64,000 nucleotides of DNA from Bibersteinia trehalosi (GTDB lineage Bacteria > Pseudomonadota > Gammaproteobacteria > Enterobacterales > Pasteurellaceae), in the NCBI RefSeq assembly GCF_004346205.1, contig NZ_SMAM01000001.1, forward strand, positions 186,001 through 250,000, written 5' to 3'. Below the pieces are notes generated by a model, which was not told where the DNA came from, did no database searches, and saw nothing but the letters and a program-made list of their open reading frames with translations. The translations under genes were made by a program, and so were the position numbers. Each line of letters begins with the position of its first letter. Positions within the stretch are counted from its first letter, which is position 1. Positions 1 to 8,572 of this stretch are shown here, in pieces.

Positions 1-269
1 TTCGTTAGCCAAATTTCAGGATAGCTATCTGTAAGCCTTTTTCTATAAACTTTATCAAAACTCACAATAGTTGAAAAAGCATCAATATTCTCTTTCCCTT
101 CAAACGCATAAGAATACGTTTGCCCAATAACAATTAACTTATTCTCCACCACACCTGCGGCAAGAATTTTTTCATCATAAAATCGCACAGTTCTATGATC
201 TTTCGTTGATGTACAGGCAGCAAGAAACAAACTGACTAATAACAGTATTTTATGAAGCAATTTCATCAT
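1..269 (-). CDS. Small lipoprotein, C-terminus cut off by the window edge
   Basis: The minus strand opens with ATG ATG (269 and 266) and reads about 89 residues before the sequence ends. The N-terminus is a lipoprotein signal: MMK, a hydrophobic stretch LLHKILLLVSLFL, then the lipobox AAC followed by TSTK. The cysteine is about residue 19. Ser/Thr rather than Asp after it suggests sorting to the outer membrane. The rest (DEKILAAGVVENKLIVIGQ, then FEGKENIDAF) is soluble in character and I do not recognise a family. The short intergenic stretch to the right carries an uptake signal near 329-336 and then the IS-like element. Confidence 0.7.
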   Translation of the reverse strand, partial: MMKLLHKILLLVSLFLAACTSTKDHRTVRFYDEKILAAGVVENKLIVIGQTYSYAFEGKENIDAFSTIVSFDKVYRKRLTDSYPEIWLT

Positions 270-353
270 AAATTCCTCTTGTTTATCGTGTAACTTGAGT
301 TCGTTAAGCATTATATTTGCGAAATAGCAAGCGGTTGAATTTGTAAAATTTTT

Positions 354-371
354 GGGGCTGTCCTAGATAAC
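354..371 (+). repeat. Left terminal inverted repeat of the IS1016-like element
   Basis: GGGGCTGTCCTAGATAAC. It is identical over 18 bases to the reverse complement of 704-721. Confidence 0.9.
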
Positions 372-688
372 TAACCTAAACTTCTCTTAACTAATTGTTT
401 TAAAAAGGAAATTTGAGATTTCAAGTCGCTGTGATTAAAACGCCATTCGCATTCCTTCAAATACAGCTCAAAATGGGCTTTGGGAATGCCGTTAAATTTA
501 CGCAAATGACGTTTTGCTTGGCTCCGAAAATTCTCAATTCCGTTAATGTGATTTTGATTTTCAACGAAGTGCGTGCTGTGGTTGATGCGAAAATGATTAA
601 ATTCGCTCACATCAAGCACATCATAGCTTCGATAAAAATCGGTGTAAACAATGCTGTCCGGCTTCACTTTTTCCCGAATAATCGGCAA
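371..688 (-). pseudogene. IS1595-family transposase, C-terminal half only
   Basis: The frame codes 105 residues that look like the back half of an ISXO2/IS1595 DDE transposase: an Asp in VYTDFYRSYDV, then NHINGIENF, the basic AKRHLRKFNGIP and a C-terminal ECEWRFNHS. Family members run to roughly 200 residues or more, so about half is missing, including the N-terminal DNA-binding region. The ATG at 688 is internal to the ancestral gene. The reading frame has no stops, so the deletion is the only visible damage. It is not expected to be active alone. Confidence 0.85.
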
Positions 689-697
689 AAGGAAGTT

Positions 698-1726
698 TTA
701 GTCGTTATCTAGGACAGCCCCAAGCTTAATGTTTCGCACTAAATCATGAATTAATTTAGGGCCTTGGTAAACCATGGCAGAGTAGAGTTGTAATAAACTT
801 GCGCCGGCGGCAATTTTCTCTTGTCCGGATTGTACGGAATGGATCCCGCCGCTACCAATAATAGGGATACGCCCTTTTAACTCCATATTAAGGCGAGCTA
901 AGGTTTGCGTGCTTAATTGGTGTAATGGCTTACCGCTTAGCCCACCCTGTTCCTGTGCAAAAGGTTGCCCTTTTACCATATCTCTGGCTAGTGTGGTATT
1001 GCCAGCAATAACGCCATCAATCTGATGCCGTATAAGGCTATCTGCGACAGCAATGATTTCACTTTCTGTTAGATCAGGGGCGATCTTTAGTACAAGAGGT
1101 TTATAGGTTTGGTAGGTCTCAGCAAGATTTTTTTGTTCTGTTTTAAGCCGAGCAAGGAGATCATCTAATGCTTCGCCATATTGTAAGGTTCGTAAGTTTT
1201 TTGTGTTTGGCGAAGAGATATTTACCGTAATATAACTTGCATAGGGATAAACTTTGCGTAAACAGGTTTGATAATCATCGAAACTATTTTCTATCGGTGT
1301 CAGTGCATTTTTACCAATATTAATTCCTAAAATATCTCGATATTTTGCCTGTTTTATATTTTCAATTAATACGTCTACACCTAGGTTGTTAAAACCATTA
1401 CGGTTAATAATGCCTTGTGATTCCAGCAAACGAAATTGGCGTGGGCGAGGGTTACCTTCTTGCGCTTTTGGGGTAATGGTCCCTACTTCAATAAACCCAA
1501 AACCAAGCTTCGCAAAGCCATCAATAGCTTCGCCATTTTTATCTGCACCAGCAGCTAGGCCGATCGGATTTTTAAAGCGTAATCCCATCACTTCAACAGG
1601 ATGGTCGGGTAGGTTAGGCAGAGGGGATAAAGGCAGCTTACCAAGTAAGCTGAGGGCTCGAATGCTGAAATGGTGAGCGTTTTCTGCATCCATTGAGAAT
1701 AGGGCTTTACGAATTAAACAGTACAT
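698..1726 (-). CDS. pyrD: Dihydroorotate dehydrogenase (quinone), class 2
   Basis: Oxidises dihydroorotate to orotate in pyrimidine synthesis, passing electrons from FMN to the quinone pool at the inner membrane. The protein matches E. coli PyrD throughout: the N-terminal membrane-associated helix (MYCLIRKALFSMDAENAHHF), NPIGLAAGADKNGE, the GINIGKN stretch, NISSPNT with the catalytic Ser, and IIGSGGI near the FMN phosphate. I chose the ATG at 1726 because it aligns with the E. coli start; the frame stays open to 1786. The C-terminus is unusual: after VRNIKL the last seven residues (GAVLDND) and the stop lie inside the right inverted repeat of the IS-like element. At 342 residues it is only slightly longer than E. 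coli (336), so the enzyme should still work. Confidence 0.95.
   Translation of the reverse strand: MYCLIRKALFSMDAENAHHFSIRALSLLGKLPLSPLPNLPDHPVEVMGLRFKNPIGLAAGADKNGEAIDGFAKLGFGFIEVGTITPKAQEGNPRPRQFRLLESQGIINRNGFNNLGVDVLIENIKQAKYRDILGINIGKNALTPIENSFDDYQTCLRKVYPYASYITVNISSPNTKNLRTLQYGEALDDLLARLKTEQKNLAETYQTYKPLVLKIAPDLTESEIIAVADSLIRHQIDGVIAGNTTLARDMVKGQPFAQEQGGLSGKPLHQLSTQTLARLNMELKGRIPIIGSGGIHSVQSGQEKIAAGASLLQLYSAMVYQGPKLIHDLVRNIKLGAVLDND
704..721 (-). repeat. Right terminal inverted repeat of the IS1016-like element
   Basis: GTTATCTAGGACAGCCCC, the exact mirror of 354-371. Read on the minus strand, its bases also supply the last codons of pyrD (Gly-Ala-Val-Leu-Asp-Asn-Asp-stop). Confidence 0.9.
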
Positions 1727-1800
1727 GTTGTAAATTTTCCGAGAAAAATCACCGCTTGTTAGATTTCGTCTAATCTGCATGATCATAGACTTTTAAAACA

Positions 1801-1828
1801 ATAAAAAGCCCAATCAATAGATTGGGCT
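1801..1828 (-). terminator. Rho-independent terminator of prs
   Basis: Stem AGCCCAATC (1807-1815), loop AATA, stem GATTGGGCT (1820-1828). Read on the minus strand it is followed by TTTTTAT. It lies just after the prs stop and before pyrD. Confidence 0.85.
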
Positions 1829-1837
1829 AAATGAATG

Positions 1838-2788
1838 TTAGTGGCTAAACATGGCTGAAATGGATTCTTCGTTACTGATACGGCGAATCGCTTCCGCTAG
1901 CATGCCAGATAAAGTTAATTGGCGCACTTTATTTAATGCGCGGATTTCCGCAGAAAGTGGAATAGTGTCGGTGATTATCACCTCATCTAAGGCTTCATTT
2001 GCTAAGTTTTTTGCGGCAGAGCCAGAGAATACCGCGTGAGTTGCATAAGCAAATACACGGCGTGCACCACGTTCTTTTAATGCTTCAGCCGCTTTGACTA
2101 ACGTGCCACCAGTATCGATCATATCATCAACTAAGATACAGTCACGATCTGCAACATCACCAATAATATGCATCACTTGCGCGACATTTGCTTTCGGACG
2201 GCGTTTATCAATAATTGCCATGTCGGCATCATTTAATAATTTCGCAATTGCTCGTGCACGTACTACACCGCCGATATCAGGTGAAACAACGATAGGGTTC
2301 ACTAAATCGGTTTTTTTCAAAATATCATCAAGTAAAACTGGCGAACCGAAGACGTTATCTACTGGTACGTCAAAGAAACCTTGAATTTGTTCTGCGTGTA
2401 AATCACAAGTCAATACACGATCTACACCAACACTAGAGAGGAAGTCTGCTACCACTTTTGCAGTAATAGGTACACGAGCAGAACGTACACGACGATCTTG
2501 ACGAGCATAACCGAAGTAAGGGATAACAGCGGTGATACGACCTGCAGAAGCTCGGCGTAATGCATCTACCATCACAACTAACTCCATTAAATTATCATTA
2601 GTTGGGGCGCAGGTAGATTGCACGATAAATACATCAGAACCACGCACGTTTTCATTAATTTGGACTTGAATTTCGCCATCACTAAAACGTCCCACAGTGG
2701 CATCACTTAAAGAAATGTAAAGACGTTCAGCAATACGTTTAGCTAATTCTGGCGTCGCATTGCCGGCGAAAAGTTTAATATCTGGCAT
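1838..2788 (-). CDS. prs: Ribose-phosphate pyrophosphokinase (PRPP synthase)
   Basis: Makes PRPP from ribose 5-phosphate and ATP, feeding purine, pyrimidine, NAD, histidine and tryptophan synthesis in the cytosol. The 316-residue product is nearly colinear with E. coli Prs (315). Visible signatures are the N-terminal [16 protein letters not shown], the [11 protein letters not shown] loop, [12 protein letters not shown], and the PRPP-binding [11 protein letters not shown] loop near residues 219-229. It follows ispE by 18 bases and closes a lolB-ispE-prs run, the same order as in E. coli. A clear terminator follows it. Confidence 0.98.
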   Translation of the reverse strand: MPDIKLFAGNATPELAKRIAERLYISLSDATVGRFSDGEIQVQINENVRGSDVFIVQSTCAPTNDNLMELVVMVDALRRASAGRITAVIPYFGYARQDRRVRSARVPITAKVVADFLSSVGVDRVLTCDLHAEQIQGFFDVPVDNVFGSPVLLDDILKKTDLVNPIVVSPDIGGVVRARAIAKLLNDADMAIIDKRRPKANVAQVMHIIGDVADRDCILVDDMIDTGGTLVKAAEALKERGARRVFAYATHAVFSGSAAKNLANEALDEVIITDTIPLSAEIRALNKVRQLTLSGMLAEAIRRISNEESISAMFSH

Positions 2789-2806
2789 TGGAAGGGACCT
2801 CGTAAA

Positions 2807-3649
2807 TTAATAGAAATTGAGAGTTTGATGTAAAGGCGAAATGTTTTGTCCTTGGGCAACAAAACCTTGGTAATCAGAAGGCATTGCTTGGAACGCAGCA
2901 AGAGCATCATCTTTACAGTCGAATTCGGCGAAAACACAGGCACCTGTGCCTGTCAATCGGGCTGGGGCATATTTTATCAACCAAGATAGACATTCATCAA
3001 CCTCTGGATAAAGATCTTTTACAATTTTTTCGCAATCGTTTAACCAGGGTGACTGTAAAAGCACCGTTAAAGTGCGCTTGGGTGTATTACGTGGTAGATC
3101 CGGATGGGAAAAAATAGCAGCGGTAGAAATCGCAACATCGGGTTTGAGTACCAAATACCATTTTTCCGGAATTTTGCAGGGGGTTAATTTTTCACCAACA
3201 CCTTCGGCAAAAGCAGCGAAACCGTGCACAAAGATAGGCACATCTGCACCTAAGCTTAAGCCTAGTTCCGCTAATTGTTCCAAGGATAACTGGGTTTGCC
3301 ATAAATGGTTTAACGCGACTAAAACCGTAGCTGCGTTTGATGAACCACCACCTAAACCCGCTCCCATTGGCAATTTTTTGTTTACTGCAATTTTGGCTCC
3401 TTGCGAACAAGCGGTCTGTTTTTGCAATAGTTTTGCTGCGCGATAAATTAAGTTGTCTTCGGTTGCGACTCCCTCAACAGCATTGAGTAGTTTGATCTCA
3501 GACTGTGCTGTGATTTCAATTTCGATTTCATCGCCAAAATCTAAAAATTGAAAAAGGGTTTGCAATTCGTGATAACCATTAGGCAGTTTGCCTGTAATAT
3601 ACAAAAAGAGATTTAATTTTGCTGGACTGGGGAAACAGTATTTACGCAT
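2807..3649 (-). CDS. ispE: 4-diphosphocytidyl-2-C-methyl-D-erythritol kinase
   Basis: GHMP-family kinase that phosphorylates CDP-methylerythritol in the non-mevalonate isoprenoid pathway. Seen: [13 protein letters not shown] at the N-terminus, the ATP-binding loop [16 protein letters not shown] around residues 90-105, DVPIF, and the C-terminal [11 protein letters not shown] place the start at 3649 because that ATG overlaps the lolB stop (TAATG), suggesting translational coupling; an ATG at 3661 would add four residues. An uptake signal in the coding sequence near 3408-3424 produces the peptide QKQTAC, which is not a family feature. E. coli IspE has 283 residues, this has 280. Confidence 0.96.
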   Translation of the reverse strand: MRKYCFPSPAKLNLFLYITGKLPNGYHELQTLFQFLDFGDEIEIEITAQSEIKLLNAVEGVATEDNLIYRAAKLLQKQTACSQGAKIAVNKKLPMGAGLGGGSSNAATVLVALNHLWQTQLSLEQLAELGLSLGADVPIFVHGFAAFAEGVGEKLTPCKIPEKWYLVLKPDVAISTAAIFSHPDLPRNTPKRTLTVLLQSPWLNDCEKIVKDLYPEVDECLSWLIKYAPARLTGTGACVFAEFDCKDDALAAFQAMPSDYQGFVAQGQNISPLHQTLNFY

Positions 3650-4281
3650 TAGTACACCCAATTATCAATACGAATTTTCAAGGTTTGTTTACCATTAATA
3701 AGACTGATCAGTTTTGGCAAGTTTGGCTGGCTATCTTCATGATATTCCACAAATGAAACTTGCCACACTGTACCGTTTACAGGGTAGTCAAATTGTGCCA
3801 ATTGACGTTTTTCATTTACTACATAGTGGCTGTGGGCTTCAGGCTGCCCCTTCACCCAGTAAGCAAATTGGTCGATGGGAAATGAAACACCAATAATCTC
3901 TTCCATTAGCGCATTCACATTGCGTTCGGTGCGGGAGCGCCCTTTTTCATCGGAGATCGTCATTCCCTGTGCAGTACGCTGAAAGGTTAATGATTTACTT
4001 GAAAGATTCGATGACATCGTCAGGCTAAAATTAGTTGGTGTTTTGTACTGCCACTTAAAGTGAGAAGAAAATCGCTCTTCTGGCGAGATATAGCCAAATT
4101 GCCCTTGTGCTTGGTAGCTATTGATTTTTTGCAATTGTGCTAAATGTTGCTGCCATTGCAGATCATTATGCGGGATTTGTACTGAGGGCTGCTTAATTTG
4201 CGTAGGAGCATCTAACACAGATTGACAACCAGTTAAAATAAGTAATGCCGAGAGAGATAAATAAAAACGAAGTTTTTTCAT
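3649..4281 (-). CDS. lolB: Outer membrane lipoprotein receptor LolB
   Basis: Accepts lipoproteins from LolA in the periplasm and inserts them in the outer membrane. The 210-residue product starts [19 protein letters not shown], a clean lipobox with Cys near residue 19 and Gln after it, consistent with outer-membrane sorting. The mature part follows the LolB pattern ([30 protein letters not shown]). It is the first gene of the lolB-ispE-prs run. Family assignment rests on sequence pattern plus this conserved position. Confidence 0.93.
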   Translation of the reverse strand: MKKLRFYLSLSALLILTGCQSVLDAPTQIKQPSVQIPHNDLQWQQHLAQLQKINSYQAQGQFGYISPEERFSSHFKWQYKTPTNFSLTMSSNLSSKSLTFQRTAQGMTISDEKGRSRTERNVNALMEEIIGVSFPIDQFAYWVKGQPEAHSHYVVNEKRQLAQFDYPVNGTVWQVSFVEYHEDSQPNLPKLISLINGKQTLKIRIDNWVY

Positions 4282-4409
4282 AATGAAAAGAAAAAAATGA
4301 AAGTGGTGAAAGTATAGCGAAAATTGCTATTTTCAGCAATTTTGCAAAAAATCCTGCAAATTCGACCGCATGTGTTAGAATCTTGGCGATTTTCTTTGGA
4401 ATAAATAGT

Positions 4410-5966
4410 ATGAGCCAAGCGACATTTTTTATCTATGATTTTGAAAGTTTTGGGGTAAACCCTGCTAGTGATCGCCCTGCACAATTTGCCGGCATTCGTA
4501 CCGATATGGATTTTAATATTATTGGTGAGCCAGTGATGATCTATTGCAAGCAAACAGCAGATTATTTGCCTTCGCCTGAGGCCGTGATGGTGACAGGTAT
4601 TACCCCCCAAATATGCAATGAAAAAGGGGTCTCTGAGCCAGAATTTGCTGCGCAAATTCACGCTGAATTTAGTCAGCCAAATACTTGTATAATGGGGTAT
4701 AACAATATTCGCTATGACGATGAAATGACGCGTTATACTTTCTTCCGTAATTTTTTTGACCCCTATGAATATAGTTGGAAAAGTGGTAATTCGCGTTGGG
4801 ATCTATTAGATGTGGTACGCGCGTGTTATGCCTTACGCCCAGAGGGGATTGAATGGGCATATGATGACGAGGGTATGCCGAGCTTTAAACTAGAAAATTT
4901 AACTAAAGCGAATGGTATTGAACATGAAAATGCACATGATGCAATGGCAGATGTGTATGCCACGATTGCGATGGCGAAATTAATCAAACAAAAACAGCCG
5001 AAATTATTTGAGTTCTTTTTTAAAAACCGCGGTAAAAAAGCCATAGAAGCGATGATTGATACTGCAGAACTCACACCTTTAGTTCATGTTTCCGGAATGC
5101 TGGGGAATTATCGCGGCAATACGGCGTGGGTAGTGCCTTTGGCTTGGCATCCGACTAACCAAAACGCTGTTATTGTGTGTGATCTTGCAGGCCAAATAGA
5201 TGATTTGTTAAATGAACCGGCAGAAGTATTAAAACAACGACTCTATACTAAAAAAAGTGAGTTAGAAGAGCAGGGGCTTACAGCAGTACCACTAAAATTA
5301 GTGCACATTAATAAATGTCCCATTATTGCTCCTGCAAAAACGTTATTACCAGAAAATGCAACACGTTTAGGTATCGATCGCCAAATGTGCTTGGAAAATC
5401 TACAAAAACTTAAGGCACAAAAAGGGTTAGTGCGAGAAAAGGTACTGGATATTTTTAATGAAGAGCGAGTTTTTGCTGAAAGCGATAATGTAGAAACTTC
5501 ATTGTATGATGGTTTTTTTGAACCGGCAGATAAGAACAATATGGCGATTTTGCGCCAACTTAAGCCAGAAGAGTTAGCAAATCACGGATTGAAATTTAAT
5601 GATCCTCGTGTGGAAAAATTGCTGTTTCACTATCGTGCCAGACACTATCCACATACTTTAAATCGTGCTGAACAAGTTCGTTGGCAAAAATATTGCGATC
5701 AGCAGCTTGAGCTGCGAGCAAAACCATTTAGCGAAGCTTTACATCGCTTGGCGATAGCGTTTCATGATAACCCAGAAAAATTGCAGTTACTTGAACAGTT
5801 GGAGCAATATGCTGTGCAAATTACACAGGAAGGGCAACTCATTCCCTCGCAAGAAAGTCATGAGAATCAAGCTATCGTGAATGCATTGAATTCACTTGCT
5901 GAGCAGGCGTTAGATAAATCGGCTAAACTTAAAATGCTGAATCAACTATTAGCTGTGAAAGCATAG
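4410..5966 (+). CDS. sbcB: Exodeoxyribonuclease I
   Basis: A 3'-5' single-strand DNA exonuclease acting in recombination and repair. The DEDD exonuclease signatures are visible: FIYDFESFGVNP (acidic pair near residues 10-12), GYNNIRYDDEMTRY, and HDAMADVYATI near residue 175. The SH3-like and helical domains follow (PLVHVSGMLGNYRGNTAWVVPLAWH). I chose ATG 4410 because MSQATFF aligns with the family start; the nine upstream residues from 4383 are probably not translated. At 518 residues it is about 40 longer than E. coli ExoI (475), the excess being a C-terminal helical tail (from about ITQEGQLIPSQ). Confidence 0.95.
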   Translation: MSQATFFIYDFESFGVNPASDRPAQFAGIRTDMDFNIIGEPVMIYCKQTADYLPSPEAVMVTGITPQICNEKGVSEPEFAAQIHAEFSQPNTCIMGYNNIRYDDEMTRYTFFRNFFDPYEYSWKSGNSRWDLLDVVRACYALRPEGIEWAYDDEGMPSFKLENLTKANGIEHENAHDAMADVYATIAMAKLIKQKQPKLFEFFFKNRGKKAIEAMIDTAELTPLVHVSGMLGNYRGNTAWVVPLAWHPTNQNAVIVCDLAGQIDDLLNEPAEVLKQRLYTKKSELEEQGLTAVPLKLVHINKCPIIAPAKTLLPENATRLGIDRQMCLENLQKLKAQKGLVREKVLDIFNEERVFAESDNVETSLYDGFFEPADKNNMAILRQLKPEELANHGLKFNDPRVEKLLFHYRARHYPHTLNRAEQVRWQKYCDQQLELRAKPFSEALHRLAIAFHDNPEKLQLLEQLEQYAVQITQEGQLIPSQESHENQAIVNALNSLAEQALDKSAKLKMLNQLLAVKA

Positions 5967-6088
5967 GCTAAGTTAAAAATGTTCAATCAGTAAAATTAGG
6001 CCGAAATAAAATCTTCAATCATATAGACAATCGTTTGCCAAGCTTATAATATGGGAAAGCTGGTTAGATTAATTAACAAGAGTTTTAT

Positions 6089-7084
6089 ATGAGAAAAACC
6101 ATTTTAGCGGCACTGGTTGCCGTTTCTTTTTTAGGTGGTGAGAATGCCATCGCAAACACAACACAAGCGGTCGAAATTTCAGAAAATTCTGCAAAACAGG
6201 CATTGGTGATGCAAACTGATTTTAGTTTGCGTGATGGCGCCGTTTCTGCGATGAAAGGCGTTGCATTTGGGGTAGATAGTCATTTGAATATGTTCGATCT
6301 TACCCATGAAATTCCGCCATATAATATTTGGGAAGCCGCTTATCGTCTCTATCAAACGGCAACCTACTGGAAACCGGGAACAGTCTTTGTTAGTGTGGTT
6401 GATCCCGGAGTAGGTACAGATCGTCAATCTGTGGTATTGAAAACGAAAACGGGACATTATTTTGTGACACCAGATAATGGTACGCTAACTTTAGTTGCTG
6501 AGCATTTAGGTATTGAGGCTGTGCGCCAGATTGACGAAAGTAAAAACCGCCTTGAAGGTTCTGAGAAATCCTATACCTTCCATGGGCGTGATGTATATGC
6601 CTACACAGGAGCAAGATTAGCCTCAGGGCAGATTAGCTTTGAGGAAGTTGGGGCAGAGCTTGAGCCAAAGGTAGTAGAGATTGATTATCAACGTCCAACC
6701 TTAGAGGACGGTGTGTTAAAAGGGAATATTCCAGTATTAGATATTCAATATGGCAATATTTGGACAAATATTAGCGATACACTATTAGCTCAAGCAGGTA
6801 TTGAGAAAGATCAGCGGCTGTGTGTTGAAATTAGAGAGCAAACCGATGATGGTATACGTATTCGCTATAGTGGCGCAATGCCGTATAAAAATAGTTTTGG
6901 CGATGTAGAAGAGGGGAGACCTCTTATCTATTTGAATAGCTTACTGAATGTCTCTTTTGCATTGAATATGGATAGTTTTTCCGAGAAATACAAAATTGGC
7001 TCGGGAGCAGAATGGTCGGTTGCGATTAAATCCTGCGAAAAGAAAAACAGTGAGAAAAGTAACGAAAAGACAGAAATTAAATAA
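6089..7084 (+). CDS. SAM hydroxide adenosyltransferase family protein with signal peptide
   Basis: Belongs to the DUF62 / SAM hydrolase (adenosyl-chloride synthase-like) family, which splits S-adenosylmethionine into adenosine and methionine using water. Family motifs: TDFSLRDGAVSAMKG, the VSVVDPGVGTDRQ stretch, TPDNGTLTL, and FHGRDVYAYTGARLA containing the conserved His-Arg-Asp. The N-terminus MRKTILAALVAVSFLGGENAIAN is a Sec-type signal peptide with cleavage likely after AIA, so the mature enzyme is probably periplasmic. RBS-like AAGAG precedes ATG 6089. It stands between sbcB and a DNA-glycosylase-like gene. Its substrate in the periplasm is unclear, because SAM is cytosolic. Confidence 0.88.
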   Translation: MRKTILAALVAVSFLGGENAIANTTQAVEISENSAKQALVMQTDFSLRDGAVSAMKGVAFGVDSHLNMFDLTHEIPPYNIWEAAYRLYQTATYWKPGTVFVSVVDPGVGTDRQSVVLKTKTGHYFVTPDNGTLTLVAEHLGIEAVRQIDESKNRLEGSEKSYTFHGRDVYAYTGARLASGQISFEEVGAELEPKVVEIDYQRPTLEDGVLKGNIPVLDIQYGNIWTNISDTLLAQAGIEKDQRLCVEIREQTDDGIRIRYSGAMPYKNSFGDVEEGRPLIYLNSLLNVSFALNMDSFSEKYKIGSGAEWSVAIKSCEKKNSEKSNEKTEIK

Positions 7085-7088
7085 TTTA

Positions 7089-7107
7089 GGGGGCAATAAT
7101 TGCCCCC
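7089..7107 (+). terminator. Hairpin after the SAM-hydrolase-like gene
   Basis: Stem GGGGGCAA (7089-7096), loop TAA, stem TTGCCCCC (7100-7107). There is no run of T after it, so it may be a weak terminator or an mRNA-protecting stem. It lies 9 bases before the start of the next gene. Confidence 0.5.
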
Positions 7108-7115
7108 GATTCATT

Positions 7116-7709
7116 ATGATGAAACTGATTGAAAAACATCCATTTCCAGCTATTTTGCCACAGCATGCGACTGTCATGATGATGGGAACATTTCCGCCAA
7201 CGGTCGAAAAGCGTTGTATGGAATTTCACTATCCTAATTTTCAGAATGATATGTGGCGTATTTACGGCGCACTCTTTTTTAATGATCCGGCATATTTTTG
7301 CGTGCCAGGAGAGAAACGCTTTGATCCTCTGAGAATAGAACAATTTCTACGTTCTCAGGGGATTGCATTGTGTTCTACGGCGCAACGCGCAATTCGTGAA
7401 CAAGGCAATGCCGCAGATAAGCATTTACGTATTGTTGAGCCTGTTGATTTAACGGCTGTTTTAGCCAAACTGCCTGCTTGTCGATGGATTTTCACCACTG
7501 GCGAAAAAGCGACTGATACCCTGTTATCGCTATTACCAAATAAAATCAAAATGCCTAAAACAAACGAATTTATTACTTTTCCCTATTGTGCTGAGCGAGA
7601 GCTCTTTTTATATCGTTTGCCTTCTACTTCTCGGGCTTATCCACTAAGTTTTGCGAAGAAATGCGAAGCATATCGTCGTTTTTTTGAAATAAGCGGAATT
7701 TTAGCATGA
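7116..7709 (+). CDS. Uracil-DNA glycosylase superfamily protein
   Basis: Predicted to belong to the uracil/mismatch-specific DNA glycosylase fold. The first catalytic-loop motif is seen as MMGTFPP near residues 22-28 and the second as RLPSTSRAYP near residues 171-180, which resembles the LPSxSPA loop of the MUG class. YPNFQNDMWRI lies between. The start is ATG 7116 (a second ATG is at 7119); the frame upstream to 6996 overlaps the preceding gene and is not used. There is no good ribosome site. The stop overlaps the start of rnm by four bases (ATGA), so the two are co-translated. Substrate is inferred from family only. Confidence 0.8.
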   Translation: MMKLIEKHPFPAILPQHATVMMMGTFPPTVEKRCMEFHYPNFQNDMWRIYGALFFNDPAYFCVPGEKRFDPLRIEQFLRSQGIALCSTAQRAIREQGNAADKHLRIVEPVDLTAVLAKLPACRWIFTTGEKATDTLLSLLPNKIKMPKTNEFITFPYCAERELFLYRLPSTSRAYPLSFAKKCEAYRRFFEISGILA

Positions 7710-8524
7710 TTTATGATTTACACAGCCATAGCACTGCATCTGACGGCATGCTTACGCCGACAGAGTTAGTACAACGTGCGTTGGATAACCAAGTTGAAAT
7801 GTTGGCATTAACGGATCACGATACGCTGGGAGGAATTGCAGAAGCAAAAGCTTTTGCAGCAGATAAGGCTATTCGCTTTATCAGTGGGGTAGAGATCTCT
7901 ATTTTATGGGAAAATAAAAGTATTCACCTTGCTGCATTGAATATTGATGAGCATCATGCTGCGCTAAATCAGCTTTTAGAACAACAAAAAATTTGGCGAG
8001 AAGCTCGCGCAATACAAATTGGCGAAAAACTGGCTAAAGCGGGTATTCCAAATGCATATGAAGGGGCAAAGAAATTAGCCAGCGGTGAAGTGACCCGTGC
8101 CCATTATGGTCGTTTTCTGCTTGAACAAGGTCATGTTAAAAATATTGAACAGGCATTTAAACGTTATTTAGGCATAGGAAAACCGGCTTATGTAAAACCT
8201 GTGTGGTGTTCATTACAAGAGGCGGTAGATATTACTCATCAAGCGGGGGGAGTAATTTGTGTCGCTCATCCATTACGCTATAAACTCACTGCGCGTTGGG
8301 TGCGTCGTTTAATCACAGAATTTAAGCAAGCTGGCGGAGATGGCATTGAGGTGGCCGGTGCAGCACAAACGCCTGATCAGCGTCACCTTTTAGCACGTTG
8401 GGCTGAAGAGTTTGATCTCTATGCTTCAGGCGGTTCTGATTTCCATTATCCGACAGGCTGGATTGAATTAGGTAAGGGGCTTACGCTCCCCCAAAATTGT
8501 AAACCGATCTGGCAGTTATTTTAA
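7706..8524 (+). CDS. rnm: PHP-domain 5'-3' exoribonuclease Rnm (YciV/TrpH family)
   Basis: PHP phosphoesterase; the E. coli member trims 5' ends of ribosomal RNA and digests short RNAs and 3',5'-bisphosphonucleotides. Metal-binding motifs in order: DLHSHSTASDG (residues 4-14), LTDHDT near 36-41, GVEIS near 61, VAHPLRY near 191, and GGSDFHYP near 248. Length 272, close to the E. coli protein. ATG 7706 overlaps the previous stop. A hairpin follows before the convergent folC. Confidence 0.93.
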   Translation: MIYDLHSHSTASDGMLTPTELVQRALDNQVEMLALTDHDTLGGIAEAKAFAADKAIRFISGVEISILWENKSIHLAALNIDEHHAALNQLLEQQKIWREARAIQIGEKLAKAGIPNAYEGAKKLASGEVTRAHYGRFLLEQGHVKNIEQAFKRYLGIGKPAYVKPVWCSLQEAVDITHQAGGVICVAHPLRYKLTARWVRRLITEFKQAGGDGIEVAGAAQTPDQRHLLARWAEEFDLYASGGSDFHYPTGWIELGKGLTLPQNCKPIWQLF

Positions 8525-8541
8525 GGACAAGATAAATTGGG

Positions 8542-8572
8542 ATGCTCACAGCCTTGAGCGGCTGTTGAGCAT
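8542..8572. terminator. Hairpin between convergent rnm and folC
   Basis: ATGCTC-ACAGCC (8542-8553), loop TTGAGC, GGCTGT-(T)-GAGCAT (8560-8572) with one bulged base. It is placed to serve both converging genes, but neither side has a good T run. Confidence 0.45.

Larger units (their letters stand above)
354..721 (-). mobile_element. Internally deleted IS1595-family (IS1016-like) element
   Basis: A 368-bp unit is bounded by perfect 18-bp terminal inverted repeats, GGGGCTGTCCTAGATAAC at 354-371 and its complement at 704-721. Inside is only the C-terminal half of an IS1595-type DDE transposase, so the element kept both ends but lost the part coding the N-terminus. The 8 bases on either side (AAAATTTT and AAGCTTAA) do not match, so no target duplication is visible. 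The right end lies in the 3' end of pyrD. With intact ends it could in principle be moved in trans by a full copy elsewhere. Assignment to the IS1016 subgroup rests on remembered resemblance of the protein and ends. Confidence 0.85.

Noticed and set aside
346-729. Target-site duplication of the IS1016-like element
   Set aside because: The flanking 8 bases (AAAATTTT and AAGCTTAA) differ, so no duplication can be claimed.
3072-3446. Open frame antisense to ispE
   Set aside because: It lies inside a full-length recognised gene on the other strand. Several similar antisense frames elsewhere (for example 9925-10560 opposite accD) are shadows too.
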